Positions 45,386 to 54,683 of a stretch of 64,000 nucleotides of DNA are shown piece after piece. The notes under the pieces are model-generated. The model was not told where the DNA came from, did not search any database, and saw nothing but the letters and a program-made list of their open reading frames with translations. Positions within the stretch are counted from its first letter, which is position 1; each line of letters begins with the position of its first letter. This stretch comes from Lachnospiraceae bacterium (GTDB lineage Bacteria; Bacillota; Clostridia; Lachnospirales; Lachnospiraceae): contig SVFQ01000016.1 of assembly GCA_015056765.1 (NCBI GenBank), forward strand, positions 1-64,000, in the 5' to 3' direction. Position numbers and translations under genes: made by a program.

Positions 45386-45652
45386 TTAAGAAAACCATTT
45401 CAGCGGATTGGATATCGTTTTGGCTTTTGCCATGATATCCGGTCCGTTTTCTTTTAGGTACTCCGCAAGCTGCGATAGCTCATCATCGTGAAACCCCTCG
45501 GATTTCTCTATGACAGCATCCGGCAGGATGGCCTCTGCAAAGTCCTTGCCCTTTAAGCCCGGTCTTTCAAAGTTCACCCTTACCACTCGTTCGCCTTTTG
45601 CATTCCGCAGGATAGCGGAATATGTCATGGTTACTTCTTCCATACTGCTCAT
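45386..45652 (-). CDS. small conserved-looking protein, function unknown
   Basis: An 88-aa soluble protein that I do not recognise. It has a beta-rich start (TYSAILRNAKGERVVRVNFE), an acidic middle and a helical tail ending PLKWFS. GAGGA lies eight bases before the ATG. It follows metY by 38 bp on the same strand, so it is probably cotranscribed, which may link it to sulfur amino acid metabolism; that is only context. Confidence 0.6.
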   Translation of the reverse strand: MSSMEEVTMTYSAILRNAKGERVVRVNFERPGLKGKDFAEAILPDAVIEKSEGFHDDELSQLAEYLKENGPDIMAKAKTISNPLKWFS

Positions 45653-45690
45653 AGTTATATCCTCAGATAAAATCCAGTTTCTACGATATC

Positions 45691-46965
45691 TTATGCCAGT
45701 GCCTGCTCTAAGTCTGCGATAAGGTCTGCCTTATCTTCCAGACCACAGGACATACGTACAAGACCTGCCGGAATGCCTGCTGCAGCAAGCTGCTCGTCGG
45801 TCATCTGTCTGTGGGTAGAGGTTGCAGGGTTCAGGCAACAAGTTCTGGCATCTGCTACGTGAGTCTCGATAGCTGCCAGTTTCAGTTTGCTCATGAATTC
45901 TTCTGCTGCTTTTCTGCCGCCCTTTAATTCAAAGGATACTACGCCGCAACCGCCATTTGGCAGGTACTTCTGTGCTCTTGCATAGTAAGGATCTGTAGGA
46001 AGTCCGGAGAAGTGTACCTTCTCTACCTTTGGATGGTTCTGCAGGAATTCTGCTACTGCCTGTCCATTCTCTGCATGTCTGGCAATACGTACATGAAGGG
46101 ACTCCAGACCCATGTTTAAATAGAACGCATTCTGTGGAGACTGGATGCATCCAAAGTCTCTCATGAGCTGAGCGGTACATTTGGTAATAAAAGCACCTTT
46201 GCCAAACTTCTCTGCATAGGTGATTCCGTGATAAGACTCATCCGGTGTGGTAAGTCCCGGGAATTTCTCTGCATGTGCCATCCAATCGAAATTACCGGAA
46301 TCTACGATAGCACCGCCTACTGCTACGCCATGACCATCCATGTATTTGGTAGTGGAATGGGTGACGATATCTGCGCCCCATTCAATAGGTCTGCAGTGCA
46401 CCGGTGTCGGGAATGTATTATCCACGATAAGTGGCACGCCGTGGGCGTGTGCTACCTTGGCAAAAAGTTCGATATCCAGTACCGTAAGGGCAGGATTAGC
46501 GATAGTCTCACCAAACATGGCTTTTGTGTTCTCTTTGAATGCCGCATTTAATTCTTCTTCCGTAGCATCCGGAGATACGAAAGTCACTTCGATACCCATC
46601 TTTGCCATGGTGACAGAAATCAGATTGAAGGTTCCACCATAGATTGAAGAACTTGCCACGATATGATCACCGCATTCGCAGATATTGAACAGTGCGAAGA
46701 AATTGGCTGCCTGTCCTGAACTAGTCAGCATGGCTGCCACGCCTCCTTCTAATTCTGCGATTTTCGCTGCCACGTAATCGTTGGTTGGGTTCTGCAATCT
46801 GGTGTAGAAATATCCGGATGCCTCCAAATCAAATAACTTACCCATGTCCTCACTGGTATTGTATTTGAAAGTAGTAGACTGTACGATAGGGATTTGTCTA
46901 GGTTCACCATTGCCCGGTGTATAGCCTCCCTGTACGCACTTGGTATTCATTTTGTAGTTACTCAT
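45691..46965 (-). CDS. metY: O-acetylhomoserine sulfhydrylase
   Basis: A 424-aa PLP enzyme of the Cys/Met metabolism family, forming homocysteine from O-acetylhomoserine and sulfide. The start TKCVQGGYTPGNGEPRQIPI, the SSGQAANFFAL substrate loop and the PLP lysine in THSTTKYMDGHG fit MetY more than cystathionine gamma-synthases, as does the length above 420. AGGAGA lies five bases before the ATG. A TATAAT element occurs just upstream. No SAM riboswitch or T-box is visible in the short upstream gap. Confidence 0.93.
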   Translation of the reverse strand: MSNYKMNTKCVQGGYTPGNGEPRQIPIVQSTTFKYNTSEDMGKLFDLEASGYFYTRLQNPTNDYVAAKIAELEGGVAAMLTSSGQAANFFALFNICECGDHIVASSSIYGGTFNLISVTMAKMGIEVTFVSPDATEEELNAAFKENTKAMFGETIANPALTVLDIELFAKVAHAHGVPLIVDNTFPTPVHCRPIEWGADIVTHSTTKYMDGHGVAVGGAIVDSGNFDWMAHAEKFPGLTTPDESYHGITYAEKFGKGAFITKCTAQLMRDFGCIQSPQNAFYLNMGLESLHVRIARHAENGQAVAEFLQNHPKVEKVHFSGLPTDPYYARAQKYLPNGGCGVVSFELKGGRKAAEEFMSKLKLAAIETHVADARTCCLNPATSTHRQMTDEQLAAAGIPAGLVRMSCGLEDKADLIADLEQALA

Positions 46966-47026
46966 GCCGCTCTCCTCTTTTCCTCATTTTCTCTATATTA
47001 TACTACCACAGCAAGCCCTTTGATTC

Positions 47027-47059
47027 AAAAAGTCCGGCATCGTAATACGATGTCGGACT
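47027..47059 (-). terminator. terminator of the mannan operon (after manA)
   Basis: AGTCCGGCATCG and CGATGTCGGACT form a 12-bp stem with one G-T pair and loop TAATA, followed on the minus strand by TTTTT. It ends the operon that begins at the solute-binding protein. Confidence 0.9.
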
Positions 47060-47073
47060 CTTTCATTTTCATT

Positions 47074-48006
47074 TTATACACGACTTACTAAAATCTCGCA
47101 TTTACCGGATACAGTATAGTCGCCCAATCCTGCCGGAATAAAGAAGGAGTCACCCTTCTTTGCTTCTAGCTTCGTATTACCGCAGGAAACACTTCCGTTT
47201 CCTTCTAATACAAGGATATGCTGGAAAGAAGATTTATCTGCATTCAGCGTTTTGACTTCTCCGGTCAGCTTATAAGTATCTACTGTAAAATACTTGCAGC
47301 TTACCATGTGGCCGCCTTCTGTAGGGATACTTCCAGGCTTTTCTAATTTGGTCACTTCCAGTGCTTTTTCAATATGAAGCTGACGAGGTTTACCATCTGC
47401 TCCTACCCGGCCATAGTCATAGACTCTGTAAGTCAAATTGGAATTCTGCTGTACTTCTGCAATTAAGATACCTTTTCCGATGGCATGCAAAGTACCGGGT
47501 GCGATGAAAATCACATCCCCCTTCTTTACCTGTACAGGATTGACTACATCAGTCAGAGTGTTGTTTTTAATACGTTCTTCGAACTCTTCCTTGGTAATCT
47601 CTTCTTTGAATCCCTGATAAAGCACTGCGCCAGGCTCTGCATCCAAGACATACCACATCTCCGTCTTGCCATACTGGCCTTCCCTGGATAAAGCATAATC
47701 ATCAGAAGGATGTACCTGTACAGACAGGTTATCTCTTGCATCGATGAGCTTTGTCAGCAGTGGGAAGTACTCCATATTTTCTGCCTTGGTACCCAGGATA
47801 GCTTTTCCATGTTTCTCCACATACTCTGCCAAGGTGCATCCCTGATCAGCGCCGTTCTCTACATAGCAAGGGCCATCCGGATGGCAGGACAGTACCCAGG
47901 CTTCCGCGCAGATATCTCCCGGATACTCGATTCCATACTCTTCTACCAGTCTATGACCGCCCCACAAATAATCCTTGCAGGTTGGCTTCAATTTCAAAAT
48001 TTCCAT
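47074..48006 (-). CDS. manA: mannose-6-phosphate isomerase, class I
   Basis: A 310-aa cupin-type zinc enzyme that interconverts mannose-6-phosphate and fructose-6-phosphate. The opening LKPTCKDYLWGGHRLVEEYG, the zinc-binding SVQVHPSDDYAL with KTEMWYVLDAEPGA, and the IAPGTLHAIGKGILIAEVQQ region are all typical of short Firmicutes ManA. AGAGGAAG lies seven bases before the ATG. As the last gene of the mannan operon it feeds mannose phosphate into glycolysis; the required phosphomannomutase is not in the window. Confidence 0.95.
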   Translation of the reverse strand: MEILKLKPTCKDYLWGGHRLVEEYGIEYPGDICAEAWVLSCHPDGPCYVENGADQGCTLAEYVEKHGKAILGTKAENMEYFPLLTKLIDARDNLSVQVHPSDDYALSREGQYGKTEMWYVLDAEPGAVLYQGFKEEITKEEFEERIKNNTLTDVVNPVQVKKGDVIFIAPGTLHAIGKGILIAEVQQNSNLTYRVYDYGRVGADGKPRQLHIEKALEVTKLEKPGSIPTEGGHMVSCKYFTVDTYKLTGEVKTLNADKSSFQHILVLEGNGSVSCGNTKLEAKKGDSFFIPAGLGDYTVSGKCEILVSRV

Positions 48007-48020
48007 ATACGAACTTCCTC

Positions 48021-49085
48021 TTATTCTTCTTCATTATGAAAGAATGCATACAAAAGAAATGGTGATACGTTCTCTCCATCTACTATATTATCAGAAATTA
48101 CCGTTAAGTCTAGTGTATGTTTGTTAACATTTGTTTCCAGTAGTACGTTTTGTAAGTAAATGCAATCTCCCCAGTCTTCCTGAAAATTCCCATCTAAAAG
48201 GATTGGATTCGCCTCATCTTGATCAACCACCATTTTCACCACATGCGCAGGTTTACGGATGGTCTTTCTAAACTGTACACCCAGATGACTTCCCGAAAAT
48301 TCGTAGTGCAGGCTATCCCCTTTTTCTCTGCCAAACCAGTTTTCCTTGATTCGCTTTGTATCTTGAAAACGATTCTTTGTCACCGGCGCTGGCAAATCAT
48401 ACGGTTGGCGCTGTTTCTCACGTAATAATAGAAGCTTTTCATACGGATCCTGTATCTGTTCTTCTTTATCTGTAGACAGTTCCGCATAAATCTGTTCTAA
48501 ATAAGCTGTAATGATTCCGGCCACCTTTTCATGTCCCGCATCATTGGGATGAAGACCATCCGGCGAAATAGATTCTCTGGTGTATTTACCGGCCTGCAGG
48601 TCCTGGTAGATGGTATCCTTCATACTAATTCCCGGGATTCCATACTGCTCTGCCACCTCTTTATGGAAAGGCTCTGCTGTCACACCGGTATCGTAAAACA
48701 CATTATAAAGAAGAAGTACCGCAGGATGACTTTCGAAAGATAGGATATTCCGCAGCAAACCTTCATAGGTTTCCTGATAAAAGGCATTGGCCTCATCATT
48801 TACAGAAAAATCCACCATGACAAAATCAGGCCTGTGACTTAGCAATTCTTCCTCACATCGTCCTACACCAAAATAAGAATCTGTACCGCCAATACCGGCA
48901 TTTACAAAATTCAGTTTTGCCTGTGGAAACTTCGTCTCCCACCAATGAAACACACGTCTTGCGTAGCAATTCTCTGTCTTTTCTGCCAAAGAGCCCTGGG
49001 TGATGGAGCCACCGATAAATCCAATGGTCAACGCATCCCCCGCCTGAGCTCTACGCAATACTTGTCTGATTCTTTCTTCTGACAT
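48021..49085 (-). CDS. SGNH acetyl esterase, CE17-like (mannooligosaccharide deacetylase)
   Basis: A 354-aa intracellular esterase, no signal peptide. SGNH blocks are visible: Ser in IGFIGGSITQG (near 27), Gly in NAGIGGTDS, Asn in DFSVNDE, and the Asp-His pair in SPDGLHPNDAGH (~185). A C-terminal beta domain (~235-354) fits the CBM35-like module of Roseburia CE17. In that system CE17 removes 2-O-acetyl groups from mannooligosaccharides. Context with GH130 enzymes and a CE2 esterase supports the same role. GGAGAAG lies eight bases upstream of the start. It sits 5 bp after the CE2 gene. Confidence 0.85.
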   Translation of the reverse strand: MSEERIRQVLRRAQAGDALTIGFIGGSITQGSLAEKTENCYARRVFHWWETKFPQAKLNFVNAGIGGTDSYFGVGRCEEELLSHRPDFVMVDFSVNDEANAFYQETYEGLLRNILSFESHPAVLLLYNVFYDTGVTAEPFHKEVAEQYGIPGISMKDTIYQDLQAGKYTRESISPDGLHPNDAGHEKVAGIITAYLEQIYAELSTDKEEQIQDPYEKLLLLREKQRQPYDLPAPVTKNRFQDTKRIKENWFGREKGDSLHYEFSGSHLGVQFRKTIRKPAHVVKMVVDQDEANPILLDGNFQEDWGDCIYLQNVLLETNVNKHTLDLTVISDNIVDGENVSPFLLYAFFHNEEE

Positions 49086-49090
49086 ATTTC

Positions 49091-50143
49091 TTACTTCTCC
49101 AGTCGTTCCTTGATATAGGTAGCTAGGGCTTCTGCAGCCTTTTCATGTCCTGATAAAGTAGGATGCATTCTGGCACCTAAATCTTCTCCTTGGCAAGCCG
49201 GCATCTGAAAAAAGCTTACCTTATTATCTCCGGTTTCTGCTTGATAAAGCTCTATGGCCTTCTCAATACCAGGTAGTACTCCTACTCCCATCATGCCATA
49301 GGCCCAGATAAGCTCCGCATGCGGATTACAGTCCCTAAGGGTTTTGAGAAAAGCTACTCCGGCTTTGACAAAGCCTTCCAAAAAGGCCGCTTTATCTGAT
49401 GCCACATTGGTCATGGCTCCATCATCATTGGTTCCCAGATTCACCACGATGACTTCCGGCTCTCTTCGAGAGAAATCCCAAGTCAGGCCTGCTCCTGCCT
49501 TTTCATTGGCGTGCCCTTTGCATAGTCCCGCCACTTGTCTATAATAGGCCGGAAGCACCTTCGTATAGTCTCCATCCCAGGAGGCATAGAGTCCCCAGCC
49601 GCTTTGGGAGAGGATAGAGTAGTCTGCACCGAGTTTTTTTGCTGTCAGATAGGCATAGGTATTGCAAGCACTAAATACTGCCGGCACCCAGTCTTCCTGT
49701 TTTTCAAGGCCCGCGCCTTCTCCGGAGGTGATACTATCACCGATAAATTCCAGTAAAAGTGGCTTATCCTGCGGTTTTTCTATGGTTCCATTGTATTCTA
49801 TCGTCTCAAAGGACAGATAGGAGACCGTATCATCGCTCATGGCTTGGGAGCTTCTGATGATGCGAATTTCTCGTTTTTTACGAAGTTCCATATGGCGCAG
49901 GATGCAGATTCTGTTTTCACCAGGGTCCAGCATTCTACGCTGAGATAATTCTCCATCGATGAGGATATCTACCCATATTTCCAGATTCTCATAATGCGCA
50001 TCCACAGTTACTGACACATCCGTAGCATCTGTGGTAAAAGCTATCCCACTTCCTGTCCAGAAGACGTAAAGATTCTCTCCTTCCTGACAACGGCCAATTG
50101 CTTTCACCTTTCCTTCCTGCACTAAACTCCCAATCTTCTCCAT
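49091..50143 (-). CDS. acetyl esterase, CE2 family-like
   Basis: A 350-aa two-domain esterase: an N-terminal beta-sandwich (~1-125) typical of CE2, then an SGNH hydrolase domain with the Ser block EFIGDSITSGEGAG (~145), VVNLGTNDDGA and HPTLSGHEKAAE (catalytic His). In Roseburia intestinalis a CE2 enzyme works with CE17 to remove 3-O-, 4-O- and 6-O-acetyl groups from mannooligosaccharides. No signal peptide is present, so it acts inside the cell on imported sugars. I chose the second Met because GAGGGAG sits just upstream of it, inside the ORF track's longer call. Confidence 0.85.
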   Translation of the reverse strand: MEKIGSLVQEGKVKAIGRCQEGENLYVFWTGSGIAFTTDATDVSVTVDAHYENLEIWVDILIDGELSQRRMLDPGENRICILRHMELRKKREIRIIRSSQAMSDDTVSYLSFETIEYNGTIEKPQDKPLLLEFIGDSITSGEGAGLEKQEDWVPAVFSACNTYAYLTAKKLGADYSILSQSGWGLYASWDGDYTKVLPAYYRQVAGLCKGHANEKAGAGLTWDFSRREPEVIVVNLGTNDDGAMTNVASDKAAFLEGFVKAGVAFLKTLRDCNPHAELIWAYGMMGVGVLPGIEKAIELYQAETGDNKVSFFQMPACQGEDLGARMHPTLSGHEKAAEALATYIKERLEK

Positions 50144-50194
50144 CTCATGCTCCCTCATCTATCTAACTATTTCAAATTCTGTTTCATCCACTTC

Positions 50195-52396
50195 TTAGAT
50201 TTCCTGGAAGTGCCAGATTTCACTGTAGGCATCCATACGAGGCATGCCAAGGCAAAGTCCTGCATGCATCAAGAAATCTCCACCCAGTGTCAGGGTTTCA
50301 TCCCCTTTATCCACCTGATAGGTTGCTTCTTCCTTTAGTCCCTGTAGGTATAATCTAGCAGGAGAAGTGGCCGCTTTGGTCATAGGAATAAAGTAAATTA
50401 AATACCCTTCTGTCTTTTCCTGATTGGTAATCTGGAATGCAGAATAGATACCATTCTCCGCTGTTCTGGTCAGGGTGCGGAATTCACCGCTTTCTATCAA
50501 AGGCTGTATCTTACGATAACGCTTAATCTGCTCTCCCAGGATTTCCATCTCCTCCGGATTCAAGGTGGTGATGTCCATCTCCACGCCAAAAGTTCCCAGC
50601 ATAGCCATATTGCTACGGCTTCTAAGGTCCAGCTTTCGTCCTGTAGTATCATTTACCCCTTTGCACATATGGGCACCCAGCGTAGAAATCGGGAATGCCA
50701 AGGTGGTACCGGCAGTAATCTCTGCACGCTCCACAGGATCCATATTATCGGAAGCCCAAATCTGCGGACTGTAATACAACATACCCGCATCGAATCTACC
50801 GCCGCCGCTGGAGCAGTTCTCAATCAGTAGATCAGGGAACTCTTCTGTCAATCTGCCTTGAAGTGCATAGACGCCCAGCACATGTCTATGATGAATCTCA
50901 CCCTGTCTATCCTCAGGCAAATAAGCTGAATGTCCATCGATAATGGATCTGTTCATATCCCATTTGATATAGTCCAGTTTTGCGGTCTTCACCATAGTGG
51001 CAATCTGCTGGTAGATATTTTCGATGACTTCCGGATTAGAATAGTCCAGTATCCACTGATTACGACAACGCACCGGTTCTCTTCCCGGCCAGCAAAGTGC
51101 CCAATCAGGATGTGCTTCATATAAGTCAGAAAGCTCACAAATCATCTCCGGTTCAAACCAAAGGCCTACCTTCAGTCCCATGGCATGGACTTTATCCGCA
51201 TAGCCGGCAAAGCCCTCCGGGAACTTCTTCGGGTCTACGAACCAGTCTCCCAAAGAGCCACTAGGATCATCCCTGTGATGGCCAAACCAGCCATCATCGC
51301 ATACCAGCATGTCCAGACCTGCTGCCTTTGCATCTTTTGCTATATCGAGAAGTTTCTCTTCATTAAAGTTAAAGTAAGTAGCTTCCCAGTTGTTAATCAG
51401 AATCGGACGTTCTTTAAACTGCCAAGGGCTGCGAATGATGTGCTGTCTCAAGAAATCATGGAAAGACAGACTCATACCCTGTAAGCCTTCTTCACTGTAG
51501 ACAAGAAGTGCTTCCGGAGTCTCAAAGGAGTCTCCCACTTCCAGTTTCCAGGTGAATTCCTGAGGATGAATACCAAGGCTTCCTCGAATCTGGTCCCCAC
51601 AGTCCCGCTCTACTTTTCCTAAATAATCACCGGAATACACCAATTGCATACCGTAGGTTTTTCCACTTTGGCGAGGCATTCCACTGGCGGTCAGCGCAAA
51701 GAAAGGGCAGCCATCATGGTCAGACTTACCTCGATAAGACTCCGTAGTCATATTGCCATGTCCCACTTTTCTTCTCTCGATGATATGCTCTCTTCCCCAA
51801 CAGCCCGCCAGACTGATCATGTCATAGCCACCGTCCACATGCTCTGCATATAGATTTGCAGAAAGGGCCTTCTCAAGATACAGTGCCTTTCCTGTCTCAT
51901 TTAGGATTCTGGCATGTCTGCAAATCACATCTGAATCTTCAAAGACACTGTAGTATAGCTCAACCGTCACAGGCACCACGCTGTCTTTTAATGTGATGAT
52001 TAAGGTTTCTACCTCGTCACCAAAAGCAGACGGCATACCCTCTAAAGGTGCCTTGTCCTGTCTGATTTCATAATGATCATATCGAAGATCCAACGCCACT
52101 TTTGCCTGATTTTGTCTGAGTTCCAGACAGGTTTCATGGAAATCCCCCATACCGGATACCGGATATTCCTGTCGTAACGTATTTAAATAGTTTCCCTGAT
52201 CCGGATGCTTTTCGTAGGTAGCCTCCGCGAACCCTCTACCCATAACATAAGAAAAGAGATGTTCTGCACCAACATCTCTTATCTTTTTCCCGTAATACAG
52301 GTGTGTTAAGAATCTCTCCTTTGTCACACCCATTACGTAACTACTATGGGCAGTGGAAATTAAAAATCTTTCTGTCTTCTCTGATACTGTAATCAT
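50195..52396 (-). CDS. alpha-galactosidase, GH36
   Basis: A 733-aa cytoplasmic GH36 enzyme. The N-terminal beta-supersandwich is followed by the TIM barrel: CDDGWFGHHRDD, the nucleophile Asp in DYIKWDMNRSI (~478), and the acid/base Asp in IWASDNMDPVERAEI (~548), with ENCSSGGGRFD before it. The C-terminal part is a small beta domain. It removes alpha-1,6-galactose from galactomannan oligosaccharides. The ORF track starts at a GTG; the ATG four codons later has GGAGG five bases upstream and starts the usual ITVSEKTERF region. It lies 25 bp after the GH130_2 gene. Confidence 0.93.
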   Translation of the reverse strand: MITVSEKTERFLISTAHSSYVMGVTKERFLTHLYYGKKIRDVGAEHLFSYVMGRGFAEATYEKHPDQGNYLNTLRQEYPVSGMGDFHETCLELRQNQAKVALDLRYDHYEIRQDKAPLEGMPSAFGDEVETLIITLKDSVVPVTVELYYSVFEDSDVICRHARILNETGKALYLEKALSANLYAEHVDGGYDMISLAGCWGREHIIERRKVGHGNMTTESYRGKSDHDGCPFFALTASGMPRQSGKTYGMQLVYSGDYLGKVERDCGDQIRGSLGIHPQEFTWKLEVGDSFETPEALLVYSEEGLQGMSLSFHDFLRQHIIRSPWQFKERPILINNWEATYFNFNEEKLLDIAKDAKAAGLDMLVCDDGWFGHHRDDPSGSLGDWFVDPKKFPEGFAGYADKVHAMGLKVGLWFEPEMICELSDLYEAHPDWALCWPGREPVRCRNQWILDYSNPEVIENIYQQIATMVKTAKLDYIKWDMNRSIIDGHSAYLPEDRQGEIHHRHVLGVYALQGRLTEEFPDLLIENCSSGGGRFDAGMLYYSPQIWASDNMDPVERAEITAGTTLAFPISTLGAHMCKGVNDTTGRKLDLRSRSNMAMLGTFGVEMDITTLNPEEMEILGEQIKRYRKIQPLIESGEFRTLTRTAENGIYSAFQITNQEKTEGYLIYFIPMTKAATSPARLYLQGLKEEATYQVDKGDETLTLGGDFLMHAGLCLGMPRMDAYSEIWHFQEI

Positions 52397-52421
52397 GGTA
52401 ACCTCCACCTATATATGGCAG

Positions 52422-53444
52422 TTATCTCCTGCCAATTTCTATGTCACTTTCTCTGACCACACTATGGTCTTTGATATAGTCAATTATATCATCTAATGTG
52501 GTAAAAGCCATAGCTACATAGGAGTCTGCAGCCCCATAATAGATGGCGATTCTGCCGGTTGCCGCATCATGAATCGTGGCACAGGGGAAGCATACATTTG
52601 GCACAAATCCTCTCTCTTCATACCACTCTTCCGGAGTAATCAAGAAGGTGTTGCAACGATACTTCACTTTAGAAGGCTCGTCCTTATCCAAAATCACGCC
52701 ACCGATGGAGTACACATAACCATTGCAGGTTCCTGTCACACCGTGATAGAACATCAGCCAACCTTCACTTGTTTCGATTGGCGCAGCGCCTCCGCCGATT
52801 TTCAAGGACTCCCACCATTCTTCGCTTCTTCCCATGACATGGCGGTGTTTACCCCAGAAGGTGAGATCCGGACTTTCACTTAAAAAGACATCCCCAAAGG
52901 GTGTATGTCCGCTATCGGAAGGGCGGGAGAGCATCACGAAATTGCCGTTGATTTTTCTTGGAAACAGTACTGCATTTCGGTTAAATGGCAGGAAGGGATT
53001 CTCCACTCTCACAAACTTTTTAAAGTCCTTGGTCTTTGCCATACCGATAGCTGCGCCGTAGAAATCCTGACACCAAATGATATAGTAAGTATCTTCCACC
53101 TTTACCAGTCTGGGATCATAGGCATACTTCGGCATGAAAAGCTTTCCTTCTTCGTCTTCAAAAGGAATGGGCTTTTCATCAAAGTTCCAATGTATACCAT
53201 CCTGACTTCTGCCTAAGTATACAAAAGGAATACCGTCTGTCTGCTCTGCTCGAAATACGCCGATGAATGCGCCTTCATAGGGTACTACGGCACTGTTAAA
53301 GATTCGTGCCACTCCCGGGATAGGGTTACGATTGATGATTGGGTTCTCCGTATATCTCCAAACGGGGATTGTCCCCAGGTCTTCTGGTCTTTCCTGCCAA
53401 GGCATATTAGGTACATCCGTTGCACCGATGATTTGATATTTCAT
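52422..53444 (-). CDS. beta-1,4-mannooligosaccharide phosphorylase, GH130 subfamily 2
   Basis: A 340-aa five-bladed beta-propeller GH130 protein. It opens with the family-like VWRYTENPIINRNPIPGVAR and FNSAVVPYEGAFIGVFRAE; the general acid Asp is in YDPRLV (~109). The short length and these motifs fit subfamily 2 (mannooligosaccharide phosphorylases such as RaMP2), releasing mannose-1-phosphate from the non-reducing end of longer oligosaccharides. GGAGG is seven bases before the ATG. It follows the GH130_1 gene by 15 bp; the pair together with the epimerase is the known mannan phosphorolysis module. Confidence 0.88.
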   Translation of the reverse strand: MKYQIIGATDVPNMPWQERPEDLGTIPVWRYTENPIINRNPIPGVARIFNSAVVPYEGAFIGVFRAEQTDGIPFVYLGRSQDGIHWNFDEKPIPFEDEEGKLFMPKYAYDPRLVKVEDTYYIIWCQDFYGAAIGMAKTKDFKKFVRVENPFLPFNRNAVLFPRKINGNFVMLSRPSDSGHTPFGDVFLSESPDLTFWGKHRHVMGRSEEWWESLKIGGGAAPIETSEGWLMFYHGVTGTCNGYVYSIGGVILDKDEPSKVKYRCNTFLITPEEWYEERGFVPNVCFPCATIHDAATGRIAIYYGAADSYVAMAFTTLDDIIDYIKDHSVVRESDIEIGRR

Positions 53445-53459
53445 GATGATTCCTCCGTT

Positions 53460-54653
53460 TTATAATTCAGATGCAAGAAGCGCTTCGTTCTTGCGAATAA
53501 GTTCTACACGTTGTGCCACGCACTCCACGCTTCTACCCGGATCTGCCGGTGTATGGAAGCAATAATCCAAAAGTTTTGAGATGGTGGTGGTAGCCACATA
53601 CATTCTGGTATCGGAACCCGCATAGTACAGGTATAAGTCCTGTTCACTATGATCAGGTCTATCCACTACAATAGCGCCGTTGGTAAAGACTACATTGCTG
53701 ACATCTCCCACTCTTTCCCAGCCTCTTGGTCCCAAAAGAAGACCACCCGGCTCTGCAATCACCTTAGCGGGATCCTGCAAATCGGTCACAAAGGCATACA
53801 GTACGTAACGGAGTCCCGCTGCCGTATTTCTCACCCCGTGAGCGATATGTATCCAGCCCTTCTCTGTCTTAATCGGCACTGCACCGGCACCATTCTTTGC
53901 TTCCGTAATGGTATGATACTTTCTGAGGCTGGTCATTTTCTCTTCATCTATCACTGCATGAGTGATATCCTCGCATAAGCCAAACCCAATACCACTACCA
54001 CTGCCTGTATCGATGAAGTCATCCATGGGTCTTGTATAGAAGGCGTACTTCCCATCTACAAATTCCGGATGCAGTACCACATTTCTCTGCTGTGGGCTTC
54101 TCTTTGTCACCAGGTTAGGGAGTCGCTCCCAGGTCTTCATATCTTTCGTCCGTACGATACCTGCTGCCGCCACAGCTGCAGACAGGTCACTTGTGGTTTT
54201 GTCCTTGCTTTCGGAGCAGAACACACCATAGATATAGCCATCTTCATGCTTTGTCAGGCGCATATCATAGACGTTCACTTCTTCTTTTTCCGTATCTTCT
54301 AAGAGAATCGGTTCCCCCACAAAACGGAAGTGGTCTATGCCATTGTCACTCTTTGCTATGCCAAAAAAGCTCTTACGGTCCGCCCCTTCGATACGAGCCA
54401 CCAGATAAAAAGCCCCATCAAAGTAGATGGCACCGGAATTCATCACTGCATTGACCCCGAGACGTTCCATGAAATACGGATTGGTCTCCTGCTCCAAATC
54501 ATATCGCCAGGTAAGAGGGATATGTTCCCTGGTTAGCACCGGATTCTCATAACGATCAAATAGACCATTATAAAAATCCGTAGCCACATGATTGTCTCTT
54601 TCTAAAAGCTGTTTTTGTTTTTCTAATTCCTGATAGTATTTTGGATGAATCAT
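53460..54653 (-). CDS. 4-O-beta-D-mannosyl-D-glucose phosphorylase, GH130 subfamily 1
   Basis: About 397 aa. The motifs [42 protein letters not shown] (general acid Asp ~128), [19 protein letters not shown] and [19 protein letters not shown] match mannosylglucose phosphorylases closely in order and spacing. The reaction gives mannose-1-phosphate and glucose. The ORF track starts at a GTG; I prefer the ATG five codons downstream (GGAAAAGG just upstream), though the GTG is not excluded. It follows the epimerase gene by 30 bp. Confidence 0.9.
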   Translation of the reverse strand: MIHPKYYQELEKQKQLLERDNHVATDFYNGLFDRYENPVLTREHIPLTWRYDLEQETNPYFMERLGVNAVMNSGAIYFDGAFYLVARIEGADRKSFFGIAKSDNGIDHFRFVGEPILLEDTEKEEVNVYDMRLTKHEDGYIYGVFCSESKDKTTSDLSAAVAAAGIVRTKDMKTWERLPNLVTKRSPQQRNVVLHPEFVDGKYAFYTRPMDDFIDTGSGSGIGFGLCEDITHAVIDEEKMTSLRKYHTITEAKNGAGAVPIKTEKGWIHIAHGVRNTAAGLRYVLYAFVTDLQDPAKVIAEPGGLLLGPRGWERVGDVSNVVFTNGAIVVDRPDHSEQDLYLYYAGSDTRMYVATTTISKLLDYCFHTPADPGRSVECVAQRVELIRKNEALLASEL

Positions 54654-54683
54654 ACCTTTTCCATTCACTTTCTTATTTTTTCG

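Noticed and set aside
46966-47026. SAM riboswitch or T-box upstream of metY
   Set aside because: The gap is too short and contains only a TATAAT element and the manA terminator.
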